From: Branchiostoma floridae
Lineage: Eukaryota; Chordata; Leptocardii; Amphioxiformes; Branchiostomatidae
Length of the DNA: 64,000 bases
Direction: 5' to 3'
Assembly: GCF_000003815.2 (NCBI RefSeq)
Contig: NW_023365773.1
Location: 123,884 to 187,883 of the forward strand
Of this stretch, positions 46,261-58,300 are shown in pieces. The stretch's first letter is position 1. Each line of letters starts with the position of its first letter. Made by a program: the position numbers and the translations under genes. The notes beneath the pieces were generated by a model. That model had not been told where the DNA came from, searched no databases, and saw only the letters and a program-made list of their open reading frames with translations.

Positions 46261-47900
46261 GTCCTAGTATGATAATGATGGTAATATGCTTACATCATAT
46301 CCGTATTCTGCTATCATGTTCAACTCATATATCCGCCTAATATCAATTTATTTATACTTCAATAAAAATACAAGAACAGATCACTCATACATGACTGCTG
46401 TTATCGATAATGTTTTGTTGTTCTGTATGTAGTCTTGTATATTGTCTACAAAGCGGGACGGTTTTCAGGTGAAAAATGCGCGAAAACCCTCTGTCGATCT
46501 TAAATATGGCCGATCTTCCATCGATACGCCCGAAGATCGTAGATAATGTGACAGGGGTATAGCAAAACCAACCGCTGACAAAGATATAAGACAACCTTAT
46601 CCATAACAAGACAGACGAATGTTGTACGACACGCGCACGACTATCCCAAAGAATATCCTGAGTTTGCGTTCGTACGACAATCGTACGACCAAGGTGACCC
46701 GACTATAGATAAAACATTTACCCCACTCTATTAGAAGGTTAGAAGCCTAAATCCGCCTACAGGCGGCTTTTCACTGAGGCCATCACAAAGGAGGTAAGGG
46801 TCACGCAAAATTTATATTAAGAAAGATACAGATTGTAGTCTAAAAGTACATATGGTCTATATCACATAAACTAGTACTACCATTAGTGTATTGTGCCGTG
46901 AGTCACACACACTGACGTTAACCAAACTATAGAACGTCATAATACAGCGAATAAATGGAAGACTGTACTGTACTTTAACAAATCCAGACCCGCACCTACA
47001 GCAAAAACCAGACCACAAAAAGTAGAGTACAAAACATAGTACTTCAAACTCATTAGAAACACACAGTTAGTTAACCCACCTCGGTTTCACCGCTGTGTCT
47101 TCACCTGAGTTGGGAGTATGGTTCTGCGAAATATGCCGTACTATTTTTCAGGATTCTGGTATAATAACCGGAGGATTTCAGCACACGTTATAGCTGCGTA
47201 CCGTTTATGTATGACTCTCGCTCCGTGCTCAGTCTCTGTGACCTATCTGGCCAATATCCTCTGCCAGGACGCGAGTAGATCACAAGAAAACCCGGTTCAC
47301 CGTCTATAAGACAGACAATCTCCTCGTTTCTGTAGCGGCGTCTTGGGACGCTCCTTGCGACTTGGCACTGCCTTATTTAGCTCGGGTTGCCGACGTGAGT
47401 CCACAGCAGACTACTAACAGTAAAAAAACTGCCAGCCCCCGTGTCCTTTTGTGGGGTAATCCCGAGATCTGTCCGGACTCTGTGGCTGAACAATGCACGT
47501 AATCATTTCCAAGCAGACGTTCGGCTCCGGTTGTTTTTATGTGTTTTAAGCGTTTTTTTTTTTGTCAGGCTTTCTATTTTGTACCGTGTTGTTATGGCCG
47601 GTGGATATGAAGAAATCTGCTTGGATCTTTGGGGTTTGTTTGTAAACGTGTTAATCAGGCATATTAATTCTCAGTACTCATGATCATTTCTACAAGAAGT
47701 TCATATAGAGAAGACGGCCGACGTAACCAGACATATGGAGACCAAAAGTACAGTTGGCAACGGTTTTCTCCAAAAGTACCTTTTGGCCGGCTAACTATTC
47801 TGGTCAGTTATCTGTCTATTTAGCAAGTATCTTAATATATAGTTTTCAGTGCCGTGCGGATCGTGGTAGAGGCTATAGCCTGCATAGGAGACTACTTTAC
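46261..47900. other. Gene-free stretch 5' of GAL3ST
   Basis: GTACGAC words at 46620-46690 resemble remnants of the TIR elements. No exon supported. Confidence 0.35.
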
Positions 47901-48600
47901 CTGTACCTTTACCTTTTATAATACCTAGTCCCATCCTACCAATTTGCCATAATCCCCACCACACACCGCCACGTCACGGGAAAGTGTGTTCTCGGGGGCA
48001 GACAAAGGACACGTGGTGGTTGGTAATCTCACCTTTTTTGTCACAAGGTTGTTGGACGAAATCCATTGGCGTGGCGTCCAGGCTCCAAGCCCCCACCCCC
48101 CCCTCCCCCCAAAAAAACACAGCAACACGTACGGCCACCTTCATTATATTTTGAACGCTGGTGGTAGAAAGATGGAAAGAGAGGTAGCTAAAGAACAACA
48201 ATATACCATGGCGCAGCATCGAAACGTCCAACTGTTTGTCTTCAAATCTTCAACAGTTAACAGCAAAATACGTAACGAGAAGCTTAGACGACTACAGTAT
48301 TCTATCCTTTCGAAATCATGAAAATTGGCCGGCTATACTCCTTGGTCAGCTTTGATACTATCTTATGTCATTCTGATTCTGTCACAGATTCTGACGTGTT
48401 TTTTGTTCATCCCACCAAGGACGTTATATGAGATAAAGGTCCTTGACCCCACGGAGGTGTGGTGGCTAGAAATGCCGCCTTTGTGTTTCAAGGTCACAGG
48501 GGTGAATGATGGTGACGTGGTAGTTTCTGGCAACCACTACAATCTGCAACCGCACCTCCCTCCCCAATCATATTTGGAACCCCTGTACTTCTGAAATATG
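47900..48600. other. Non-genic, possible old duplicated repeat
   Basis: CACGTGGTGGTTGG/GACGTGGTAGTTTC and CCCTCCCC runs suggest two diverged halves, but the match is weak. Confidence 0.25.
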
Positions 48601-48639
48601 ACAACATCATACGTATTTTTCAAACCATGTGTGAACTCT

Positions 48640-48925
48640 ATTATAACGTGTGTCCATTGTGCTTGTATATGTATCCATTGTATTTCAACTAAAATATATA
48701 CGTACCCAGTGTACTTGAACTGAAATAGGTACCCATTGTACTTGAACTGAGATATGAACGTACCCATTGTACTTGAACCGAAATATGTACGTACACATTG
48801 TACTTGACCTCAAATATGTATCTACCCATTGTGCTTGAAATGATATGTATCTATCCATTGAAATATGTATCTACCCATTGTACTTGAATTGAAATATGTA
48901 CTTGAACGGGAAATAAAGGTCTACA
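48640..48925. repeat. Tandem repeat, ~35-40 bp unit
   Basis: About seven degenerate copies of TACCCATTGTACTTGAACTG plus AAATATGTACG. Not coding. Confidence 0.8.
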
Positions 48926-49009
48926 GAAAAACAAATATTTGGAACCCCGAAAGAGAAGTAGGATTAGCCACCCCTATTCTTCACTTGTGAACATGTATAA
49001 CAAAAGCTA

Positions 49010-49336
49010 AGGGCACAACCTGCCGTACGTGCAAATACGTGCTGTCTATGTGCCAAAGCGTGGGCTATCTTTTGGTTACTTTTTGTGGTAAGTACCGCCT
49101 CCGTACGAACTCGTAGGAAATACGACGAATTTTGGAGCACGGGGACACGCCGAAGAACTATACGTGCAGGCAAAACTTTGTGTGCCATCGGGCTGCGGAT
49201 TCGCCCCCCGTACGTGCCAGTATGGGCGACGCGCGCGCATGCCCTGTACAGCCTGAACGTTTTCAGAAATACGTGGCGGACGTGGCCTCAAAGAAAAAAC
49301 CTACGGACAAATTGCACGTACGGCGGGTTGTGCCCT
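49010..49336. mobile_element. MITE, ~327 bp, TIRs AGGGCACAACC(T/C)GCCGTACG, TA target duplication
   Basis: The left end from 49010 and the right end to 49336 are inverted copies over ~25 bp (one mismatch), bounded by TA. The interior contains further inverted ACGTGCCGTACG-like words and no coding frame of note. Confidence 0.75.
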
Positions 49337-49439
49337 TACCTTTATCAATAAATAATTTACGTAACAAACACTTTTGGTAGTATACAGAATAACCTTTACA
49401 GCTAAGTACTTATAGTGCAGCAACTGAATATCGAAGGTG

Positions 49440-49680
49440 ATAATGAGAATTTATGAAATGCGTGTGTCGTACATGTGTCGTACGTATGCGTGTGTGTCGT
49501 ACGCGAACGTGTTTGTCGTACCGTACGTATGTATGTGTGCTGTATGTACGTACGCGTTCTTGTGTCTCGTGCGCGTACCTGTGTCGTACGCGTATATGTG
49601 TGTCGTACGTCTGTGTTAGACGTGTACGTGAGTGTCGTACTTAAGTGTCGTACGTGCGTTGTTTATGTGCCAAGTGTGTG
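49440..49680. repeat. Low-complexity GTCGTACGTGTGT region
   Basis: Irregular runs of GTCGTACG and TGTGTGTC words; open frames here reflect the simple sequence. Confidence 0.75.
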
Positions 49681-49689
49681 GGAGGGGGG

Positions 49690-50940
49690 CGCTTGACTTG
49701 TTTGAGGTCTGGTGTTTACCCCGTCAGGTGACTGACCAAAGTCCCCTTTAGGGTAATTTCCAAACTTTCGACGCCATTTTGACTTCGACTTTTACTGTGA
49801 CGCCGTTTTTAGCGTACTTTTATGTACCGATTTACAGACTTCAGTGTTATATGATCCCTTTTTAGTAAGTCTACAGATGTTTGCAGACAATAGGTGGTGC
49901 ACATGTAGTCATGCCGTGACCATGACTTCGCGAAGTGCGTCTTTTACTTGATGGTAACCTGCGTACCCACCCTGCCGACCTGCATTCCAACAGGAAATAA
50001 AAGTTTCCTTCAGGTAAGTCGCCTTTTCTTCTTTCGATTAGGCCTTTATTTGCAACTGATGGTTGTAAGAGGTCTTTACATCATAAAATGAGTTTGTACA
50101 AATTCAAACACCTCTACTCTTACTATAAGCATGGCCAGGTACATCAAACGGTCATCGTACGATGGCAAACTAAGAGTGTTCTTACTATAGTCGTGCATGT
50201 GTGGTGTAAAACTCAGCTGTATTGACTATTGTGACAGGCAGTCATAAATCCACAGGCTGTTTGACATGTTGTAACGGCCTTCGACGATTAAAGCAGCGCT
50301 GTAAGGTAAATTTTGAACTGTACATTTTGTGAGTGGACAACAAACGATATTTCATAAGATAAACTGTTATGGGCAGTACAGTGTTTTCCTCATCGAATAT
50401 GCTGTGTTTCTTATAATTATTTAACGACTTAAGCTATTAATATCATGCTTGAATCGTGTAGCACCTTCTCATTTGGGTCACTCGTGGCAAAAACCATTTA
50501 AGTCGTCCTTAATCTTCAGGCCATGTATAGCAGAAGAAGTTTGTTTGAGATGCCGTTTCATTTGTTTATTATCCAAGTCGAAAATTTCAATGTTTAGGTA
50601 AGTAAAGTCTACATTTTCAATCTATTTCATGGAGAGACATGTACCTTTCACGTGGTTTCCTTAAGGTATTTACTTTACTTAGGATATAGGACTTTTTGAT
50701 TGATATTTGTTTGGACACGAAGATATGATAAAAGTTCCTCTACAGTGTGCACTGAGACGTTCTAAACAGGGCTTTTTTTGAACGTAACAATTTATTCTAA
50801 AAATGTGTCAATGTTTTCTTAGAATATTTTGCTCAATTAGACATTTTTGTAATCTTTGATTGCGAAGAAAGTAGACATGGTTGCAAAGTGACATGTGACG
50901 TCATGGTGGGGTCTGGGGAAAGTTACGCACCGCTCACCTG
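49690..50940. other. Gene-free stretch
   Basis: AT-rich, no supported exon or repeat. Confidence 0.35.
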
Positions 50941-51720
50941 TAAGAAGGGGATTCCCCACATCCGGGCACTTGTAAATTATGTCATTTCTATAACATGTAG
51001 TGCTTTTACTGTGCCGTTATATTTAGAGTGGAGTCGAGGATTTTTAGAGTTTCGATTTTTTTCCAGAAATGTATTATTTACCCGGTATTGTTTCTAATTG
51101 ACATAACGTGTGGGATTGTTCCCACATCCGGGTACCTTATTTCTAAGTGACGTCATCTTTGTGAAAAATCGTGTAATAGAATACTTTGACTCTGCCTTTA
51201 TGATTAGTTTTCCGAGTGGAGTCGATAGTTGTGGCTGTTGTAGTCATATGTGTGTTACTATCCGTTAGCGCTTGGCTTGAAGGATGGTATATATATATTT
51301 GAATATTGAAGGGGAGGGTTATTCATGTTTGCACTATGGCTCCCTTAAAATATCGATCGGCTGACACGCAGCTGGGGGCCAGGCGGTCAAAGGTTACGGA
51401 TTAGCTATTTTAATACGGGGGAAAAACATATGCACAATGGCCCACTCAATCAATGAATCTGTCAAATTGTTAGTCTTAATCCCAAAGCGAAAAGTTAGGA
51501 CAGTTTGTAGCCTGTGTTTACTCAATCTCTCGCTGGCTGGGGTTAATGACCCCCCCCCCCCCCCCTACTAGGGCGGCGGCAATTGTAGGGCCGGTCGCTA
51601 TCTAGGATCGCGATTTTAGTCAGGCTAGGACAGTTTGTTTCTACGATTTTCCACATCCGGGCAATTCTGAATGACGTCGTCCCCATAAAACGTAATGCTG
51701 TTGTTGTATCGTTATGTACT
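50940..51720 (+). promoter_or_regulatory. Gene C upstream region: three copies of a kB / CCACATCCGGG / TGACGTCA-type block
   Basis: Copies at ~50945, ~51113 and ~51640. The first has GGGGATTCCCC (50947-50957), then CACATCCGGGCA and TTATGTCAT. The second has GGGATTGTTCCC, CACATCCGGG and GTGACGTCAT. The third has GATTTTCC, CACATCCGGGCA and ATGACGTCG. CCGGATGT is ETS-like and TGACGTCA CRE-like. It is 0.3-1.1 kb above the gene C start. A poly(C) run sits at ~51550-51567. Confidence 0.5.
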
Positions 51721-52015
51721 ATTAGCCATGTGATAGTTGGACTGTACTATTATTATACTAGTTTTAGATCCTTAGTATTTGACAAATGTACTATTCATTT
51801 TCACAATAAAATTCTAAATAATACATTGTTTTTCTGTTTGCACATTCAATAGGACGAGTCTTCACGGATTCCCTGCTAGCTGACATGGGGCTGGACTAAA
51901 GCAAGGAATCAGGAGAACCGAACCTTACTGTTGTTAACGTAAGCATAAGCAATTCTGAATAAATCCTATCAAATCCGATTTCGTGTCATCAAAACAGTTT
52001 CTATGAAATGAAATC

Positions 52016-52301
52016 ATGGATGCAAGTCATAAACAGCTTCTGAAGAAACACCGCGTGGAACTGGTGAACAACATCAAAGACGTGGACTCGGTCCTCGATC
52101 ACCTGGTGTCTGAAGGCGTCATAGAGGAGGATGAAGAGAAGGAGATCAAAGACCGGGAGGGAAGAAAGGCGCAAGTCCGGAAACTTCTGGCGACTCTCGC
52201 GGAGAAACAGGGCAACTCTTTTCACTCCTTCTGCACCGCGTTAGAGAACAGTCGGCACAAACGGCTCGCGGATTTACTTAGCGGCCATAGTGCAATGAAA
52301 G
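52016..52301 (+). CDS. Gene C exon 1: CARD
   Basis: LLKKHRVELVNNIKDVDSVL, HLVSEGVIEEDEEKEI and HSFCTALENSRHKRLADLLS give the six-helix CARD pattern. Ends phase 1 at AAAG|GTAAGA. Confidence 0.85.
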
Positions 52302-55300
52302 GTAAGAATTTGTTTGCATATCAGTTGTGCCTATCATATATTATTTGTTATTCAATTTTGCTAAGTCTATTTCTTTTCTGTCGTCGCCATTAGGGTGAAA
52401 GAGAAAGGCAATAGCGGACTGTCAGTTGATATGCGAGGCAGAATAAAATGTACTTGCCTTCCCAAAGATTCAAGAACGTCAAATGAAAACGTTTATGTCT
52501 TTGTTACAGGAGAGCGAGTGTTCATCATCCATGCAGGCGAAGACAAGGCTGGGTTTGTCGAACCACTTGTCCAGGCTCTTCAAGACGAAGGTCTGCCCCA
52601 ACAAGACATCTTCTACGACGTCTTATCCATAGGAGTAGGTGACGTCATCCGTTCCAGAATCATGTCCGCCATGGCCAGTGAGAGTCTGGAGCTTGTCGTG
52701 ACGGTGTTGAGTAAAAACTCGTTAAACCACAAGTACTGGCCCAAACTGGAGCTGGAGACCGCTCTCAGGCACAACAAGCAGCTCTTCCCCGTCTGGCTAG
52801 ACGATAACGAGGATGATTTCCAGGAGTTTAACGGGCTTGTCGGTAAATACTGCCCGACGTTAAAGTCCATACGAGGGTACAAGGTGCCGCTGAGTAACGC
52901 TAGGGAAGAGGTCAGGAAGGTCGCCAGGGAGATCGTATCCAGACTAAGTACAAGGAAAGCACCAGGCTTGAGCAAAAGACGTGCCAAGAAAAGGAAAAGA
53001 GACAACACCACCACTTCAAGGTCATCGAACATGTCTGGTTTATCAGAACAAAGCAGTGACGAGGATTCAGTGATTGACCAAGGTACACATTTCATTTCAA
53101 CCAGTGGTGAAAAATATTTTTTCAGTCTTTTTCTGTTAACTTTATCAATTAGTCGTTTCTCGTGTATCCATTATGTTGTTATAACTTTGATCCCAAACCC
53201 TGACTTATTACTTTCATGTCAATCATTTATGTCTGTGCTTTGTGGATTTTGCAGAATGTCGTGTACAAAGGACATCGGGGCACAGGCGAAAAAGGAACGT
53301 GGAGGATCTGGAAAAGACTCCGTCAAACGATTTGAAGAAACCAAAGGCTGATCCTGATTTGGAAAGCAGAAAGTTATCGAATGCACCAAACCCAGCCTGT
53401 GATGAAAAAGAGCACATCTTTCACAAGTTTGTCGAGAGGAGTGAGAAAATTTTCCACGACGAGGTGCTCCAAGACCCAGATAAATTTTCACTCGCTGTAG
53501 AAACCTTCAAACTACATGCTGATATAGTCTTAGGCACAGATGAATCGGGTGCGGACGACTCCGACATACAGAAACCTGCTGAAAGAGCAAAATTGACTCT
53601 AAGAAAGAAAACCAATGACGAGATAGCGCGAGTAGATGGCAAACTTTTCGCAGACCAGGTACTTAGTGATCTGCCCCAGTACAATCGCCTTGTACGCGGT
53701 TTTAACATTTTCAAGGCCACGCTGAGGAAGGCTACGCGTGGGTGTGTACTCTGTTACCTTGATTTTGAGGATGATTCCTGCTACAAGACATTCCTGCGAG
53801 CTTACAGAGACGGACGTTTGTCAGAAACCCTGACCCGGGAACTGGTCACAGACGACACGAGGGCAGCAGAAGGGGAGGATCTGTACGTACACGTCACACT
53901 GCTGGGAGAGGATGGGAAATGTCAGGACGACAGTCTCTCAGATGAAGGTAAGGATGGTTTCCTGTCACTTACCAGGTTAATAATGAATATTCTGCCGAAG
54001 AAACAAATTAATCCTTTGTGTGATTTAAAATACTTGCATTTTAATTCTTACAGACGAGCCCAGAGGACCTAAAGAAAGCAGCCAGGTGGAAAGTGCTACA
54101 TCTCAGTTTCCAGATGTTTTCATCAAACAGGAGCCTTTGTCTCCCGTAAAAACAGAACCACCGCAAGACCTTCCATCCTGCATCTACTCAACAGAAACAA
54201 GGGACACCAAACCTGTGCCCATCGTGCCAGTATTGAAATCAAAACAGCCTCCTGATCTCAAAACTGAAGTTATAAACAAACCACCACCGTTCGACTTTCA
54301 AAGACTTCGACATGTGAAGGCAGAACCCCACTTCCACGTAAAAAGAGAAGGACATCAGCTGGGTCAGTATGGGGCAACTATAACAGACCCCCACATTAAA
54401 ACAGAAGTACACCCCTTTATCAAAACAGAACCGCACCAAAGAATTAAAACAGAGCAACTTGCGCTGACGACTCATCATCACCACATAAAAACAGAACCTC
54501 ATCAAAGTCAAAGAACTGAAGAAGTGCATATCACAAAGCCTGAATATGACTCAACTCCAGAACTTTACCATGAATATTCTGAACCACATCTTCACACAGA
54601 TACAGTACACCACATGGACCCAGAACGCTATATGGGCACAGAACACCACATGGGCACAGAACACCACATGGGCACAGAACACCTCATGGGCACAGAACAC
54701 CACATGGACACAGAACACCACATGGACACAGAACCATGCCCATATATGGACCCATCTTCAGCTAGGGACAGCGTCGAGACGGAGACAGAAACAGGTGCCG
54801 GTGCTGGGGACCACCAAAAACAGGCAGATCTGATGGGTCAGGCACAGCAACAGGAGGAGCCTTTCTGTTATCGTAAGTACTGACATTTCCTCATAAATGC
54901 AGTCTCTTATATTACATTATGTTTCTTTGTATATACTGATTACTGTCAGGAATATGTTTCTCGTTGTGCATTGTGCTTTGATTGAAGAAAAGTACACAAG
55001 TGGCGTTGGCGCATTCATTATTTCAGCTTCATTCATCAGAGTAACAGTTGCATAATCCGGTACTCAAAGCACAGGGAAGCCATGATGGTGACTGAGATGC
55101 AATTTTGGAATGTATCAAATCCTCTTCTTTCTTTTTTAGACTGCTACTATCGGCTGTTGATGCTGGCCGACAGACTGGGTTCCTCCTGGGAACGACTGGC
55201 CTTACAGCTGGGATTCACCAGTGCAGACGTGGAGAGGATCAGCAGCACCTATCACCCCAGCTACCATCCACACTGGTGTCTGTGGGAGTGGGTACAGAGG

Positions 55301-58300
55301 GAACTGTGGGGAGCAACAGTGGACGCTGTGTTGGTGGGACTGAGAGCAGCTGGGCTGCACCAGATAGCAGGTGCGTGGTATATTTGTAATATTATATCAA
55401 TGTTTAAGATTCTGTCTCTTAATTTGATACTTTGTGACCTTGAAAATATATGGCAGTTTTATGCAAGTATGTCTATCCACAGATGAGCTCGAGACCGGTT
55501 CACTGTTCCAGAAGGATGCGGACGATGGGTCATGGGGGTCAGAGTGGAAAGGTCACGATGATAAAGGTGACGGGTCAAGTTCAGATGGAGACTCAGATGA
55601 CGGTGAGATTACCTTCATTGTGGTCTTTTGCTATTTGGCTTTTTTTTCAGAACAGCGTTCGAAAATGCAGATTTCGACTTTTTAGTATGTGGAGCAAAGA
55701 CCAGGTGTACTAATGTTAACTGTTGTTGTTAACTGTTATTTCTTTAGTAAAAGTTTACATATGTTTCCTCAGACGGAGACTCTGGTGGTGCAGTACATAA
55801 AACAGGGCCACGTCCAAGTACAACACAGGGTAAGTGTTTGATAACTGCAAATAATTAAAACTTTATACTAAGATGATGAAGGTATGGCTTTATAGACAAA
55901 TATTGTGTTTTTATAATAAAGTTAACTGTTCCTGTTTTCTACCTGTTAAGTTACTTCTATTCAATCGGGTTGAATCAAATTTTAAACGTAATCATTCACT
56001 TGTTGATGTTTTTTGTCTTCATAGGGAATGACCAACCCGACGAAAGGTCATCCGACGACACTGACAGAGAAACATCAGTATCTGGCCCAGGTGGTAGCCA
56101 TAGCAACATGGATGGATGGGACATTTCTCAGGAAGATGGGACAACAGCTCTAGATTCTGGTAAATCGAACATCTAATTATGTATGAGTTGTTTTGGTCAA
56201 GATGATATCTTTGTTGTTTCAAATTGATCGATATGTCACACAAAATGGATCCCAATAACACATAGCAATATTTCTATTCTACACGGTTCTGTTGATTTGT
56301 TACTTTATTTCTAAACATTACGCGTTAGAAACTCGGGAATTTATCTGTGTCATCCAGAACATAATATTGCCGTATTTCAGCATCACACAGCAGCATTGTC
56401 AACCTACCGACGTACCCAACGGGTGAAGACGCCTTGGCTTGGAATGACTGTATCCAGGACTTCTTCAAGACTGATGAAGACACGGCAAGGGTTATCCAGC
56501 AGAGCTGGCCAAGTAACTTACTGGTTAAGCACCTCATCAGGGACAGGTTTTTCCACTCTTACTTGTGTGAATACTGGAAACAGTATCAGAGCTTTCCTGA
56601 CACAGTGGCAACTTTTGTAGAATTTGTTACTGAGATATCTGCTAAGCAATTCTCGTTTCAAAATGGCATGAGCCATGAACAACTCAGGTCAATCTTTGCA
56701 AATCACTGCCTTATTTTGGGGAAAGCTGCTTTTGAAAGTCATACAAACAGCAACTCCACGTATGTGAACAAAAGCCAATTCCAGTGGGATGATATTAAAC
56801 AGTCATCTTTCGGTTGGTTGCAAACAGCTGATTATGATAAACAAAATGATGTTTTCCAGTTTGTACATGACAGCATACGGCAGTATCTCATGGCAGTGTG
56901 GGTAGCATACACAGTCCGAACCCAGACTGACTCTACAGAACTCCTGAGAGTTTGTGCTGAGAAGTTTTTCCACCTGCCCATCACTCGATACAGCTTAGCT
57001 CACATCTTGAAAGACTCAAATATGATTCAGTTTGTAACACTACTCCTGCAAGAGATCCAAGGGGTAAATGATTTCAACAACATACTCTCGGTTGTGACAA
57101 CAATTGCAGAATCAAAACAGATAGATGCTCTGACATCTATGACACATAAGCTATTCCCAGAAAAAACTCTAGACTTGTCTGCTCTTCCTGAAATCTCCTA
57201 TCATGGCCTCCACTGTCTGACAAAACTCATCAGGAATACAGCACTTATTCAGACAATAAGACTACCAGAAAACATGAGTTTTAAAAATGCATCAAAACAA
57301 TATCCATTTGGACAGAAGCGTTTGACTGGTGCTAACCATAGGAATCATATTAGATATCTCAGTTACTCGCCTCTTTTTGAGTCCCTATCAAGTGCGTCTT
57401 CTGGCAAACCCGTTTTCATTGAAGGAATCTGCTTTGCAAAAACTGACCAAGAAATCAACGTTGAGGCAATTCAGCAATATTTTCAGTTTGGCCAATCACT
57501 AAAGAAACTTGCAGTAAGGTCGAGTAAATTCGCAGCAGGAACCCTCGGCAATCTGTCAAAATCCCTGTTATTTACGCCAAACGTCACGGATGTAGTCATT
57601 GCATTAAAAGAAGTTGACAGCAAGGAAGTTGAACAGGCCATGGTTGTCCTCAGCTGCCTTCATAAAGTGGAAAATGTTGAGTTCACAGAATACCGCTCTA
57701 CAGCAACATGCTGCTTGTCAGCGAGTTGGGGAAAATTTGTACTGAAATGCAAAACTACGCCAAATACGTGGCGAAGTGTCTTGTCTTTTCGTCCTTCCGA
57801 CATTCGAGAGATACTTCTTGATGGGGTAAAAAAGAGAGTTTCCTGGTGGAACTTGAAAGGAAGGGGCCCGCCACTGGCACTCTCTGTTTCTACTGCTGCC
57901 ATGCTCGCATCCTCCTTTCCCCATCTGACACACTTGGTTAAGTTGAAGTTCAATCACCTGAAGGTCAGCTCTTCTGAATTGTCAACATTATTCCAGGGAC
58001 TGTCATCTCTCCCCTCTACTGCAGCATCTGTGGAGAGTGGCGTGGCTGACGGGTCTTCCCCGCTTGAGGTTTTGGGTTTCTCAGATTGTGACTTGACGGA
58101 TTTAGAGATTCTACTACTTAATGGGCTATTGAAAACTTTCAAAAACTTAAAAGAGGTAGATCTCAGCCACAATGCCATTAGTGATGAGACAGCGCCTAGT
58201 TTTGTTAGAGGTCTTGCTTCAATCAAGAATTTGAAGATTGTCGATCTCAGCAGTACGCACGTCTCCAATAAGGGGGCTTTGGTGATGTTGCTACAAGAAC

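Noticed and set aside
52300-52510. Continuous coding from CARD into TIR without splicing
   Set aside because: The intervening 208 bp carry a clean GTAAGA donor and TTACAG acceptor, and an in-frame stop ends exon 1's frame.
54239-54529. Antisense frame opposite the SUMO-motif exon
   Set aside because: Shadow of repeated Lys/Glu codons; no domain.
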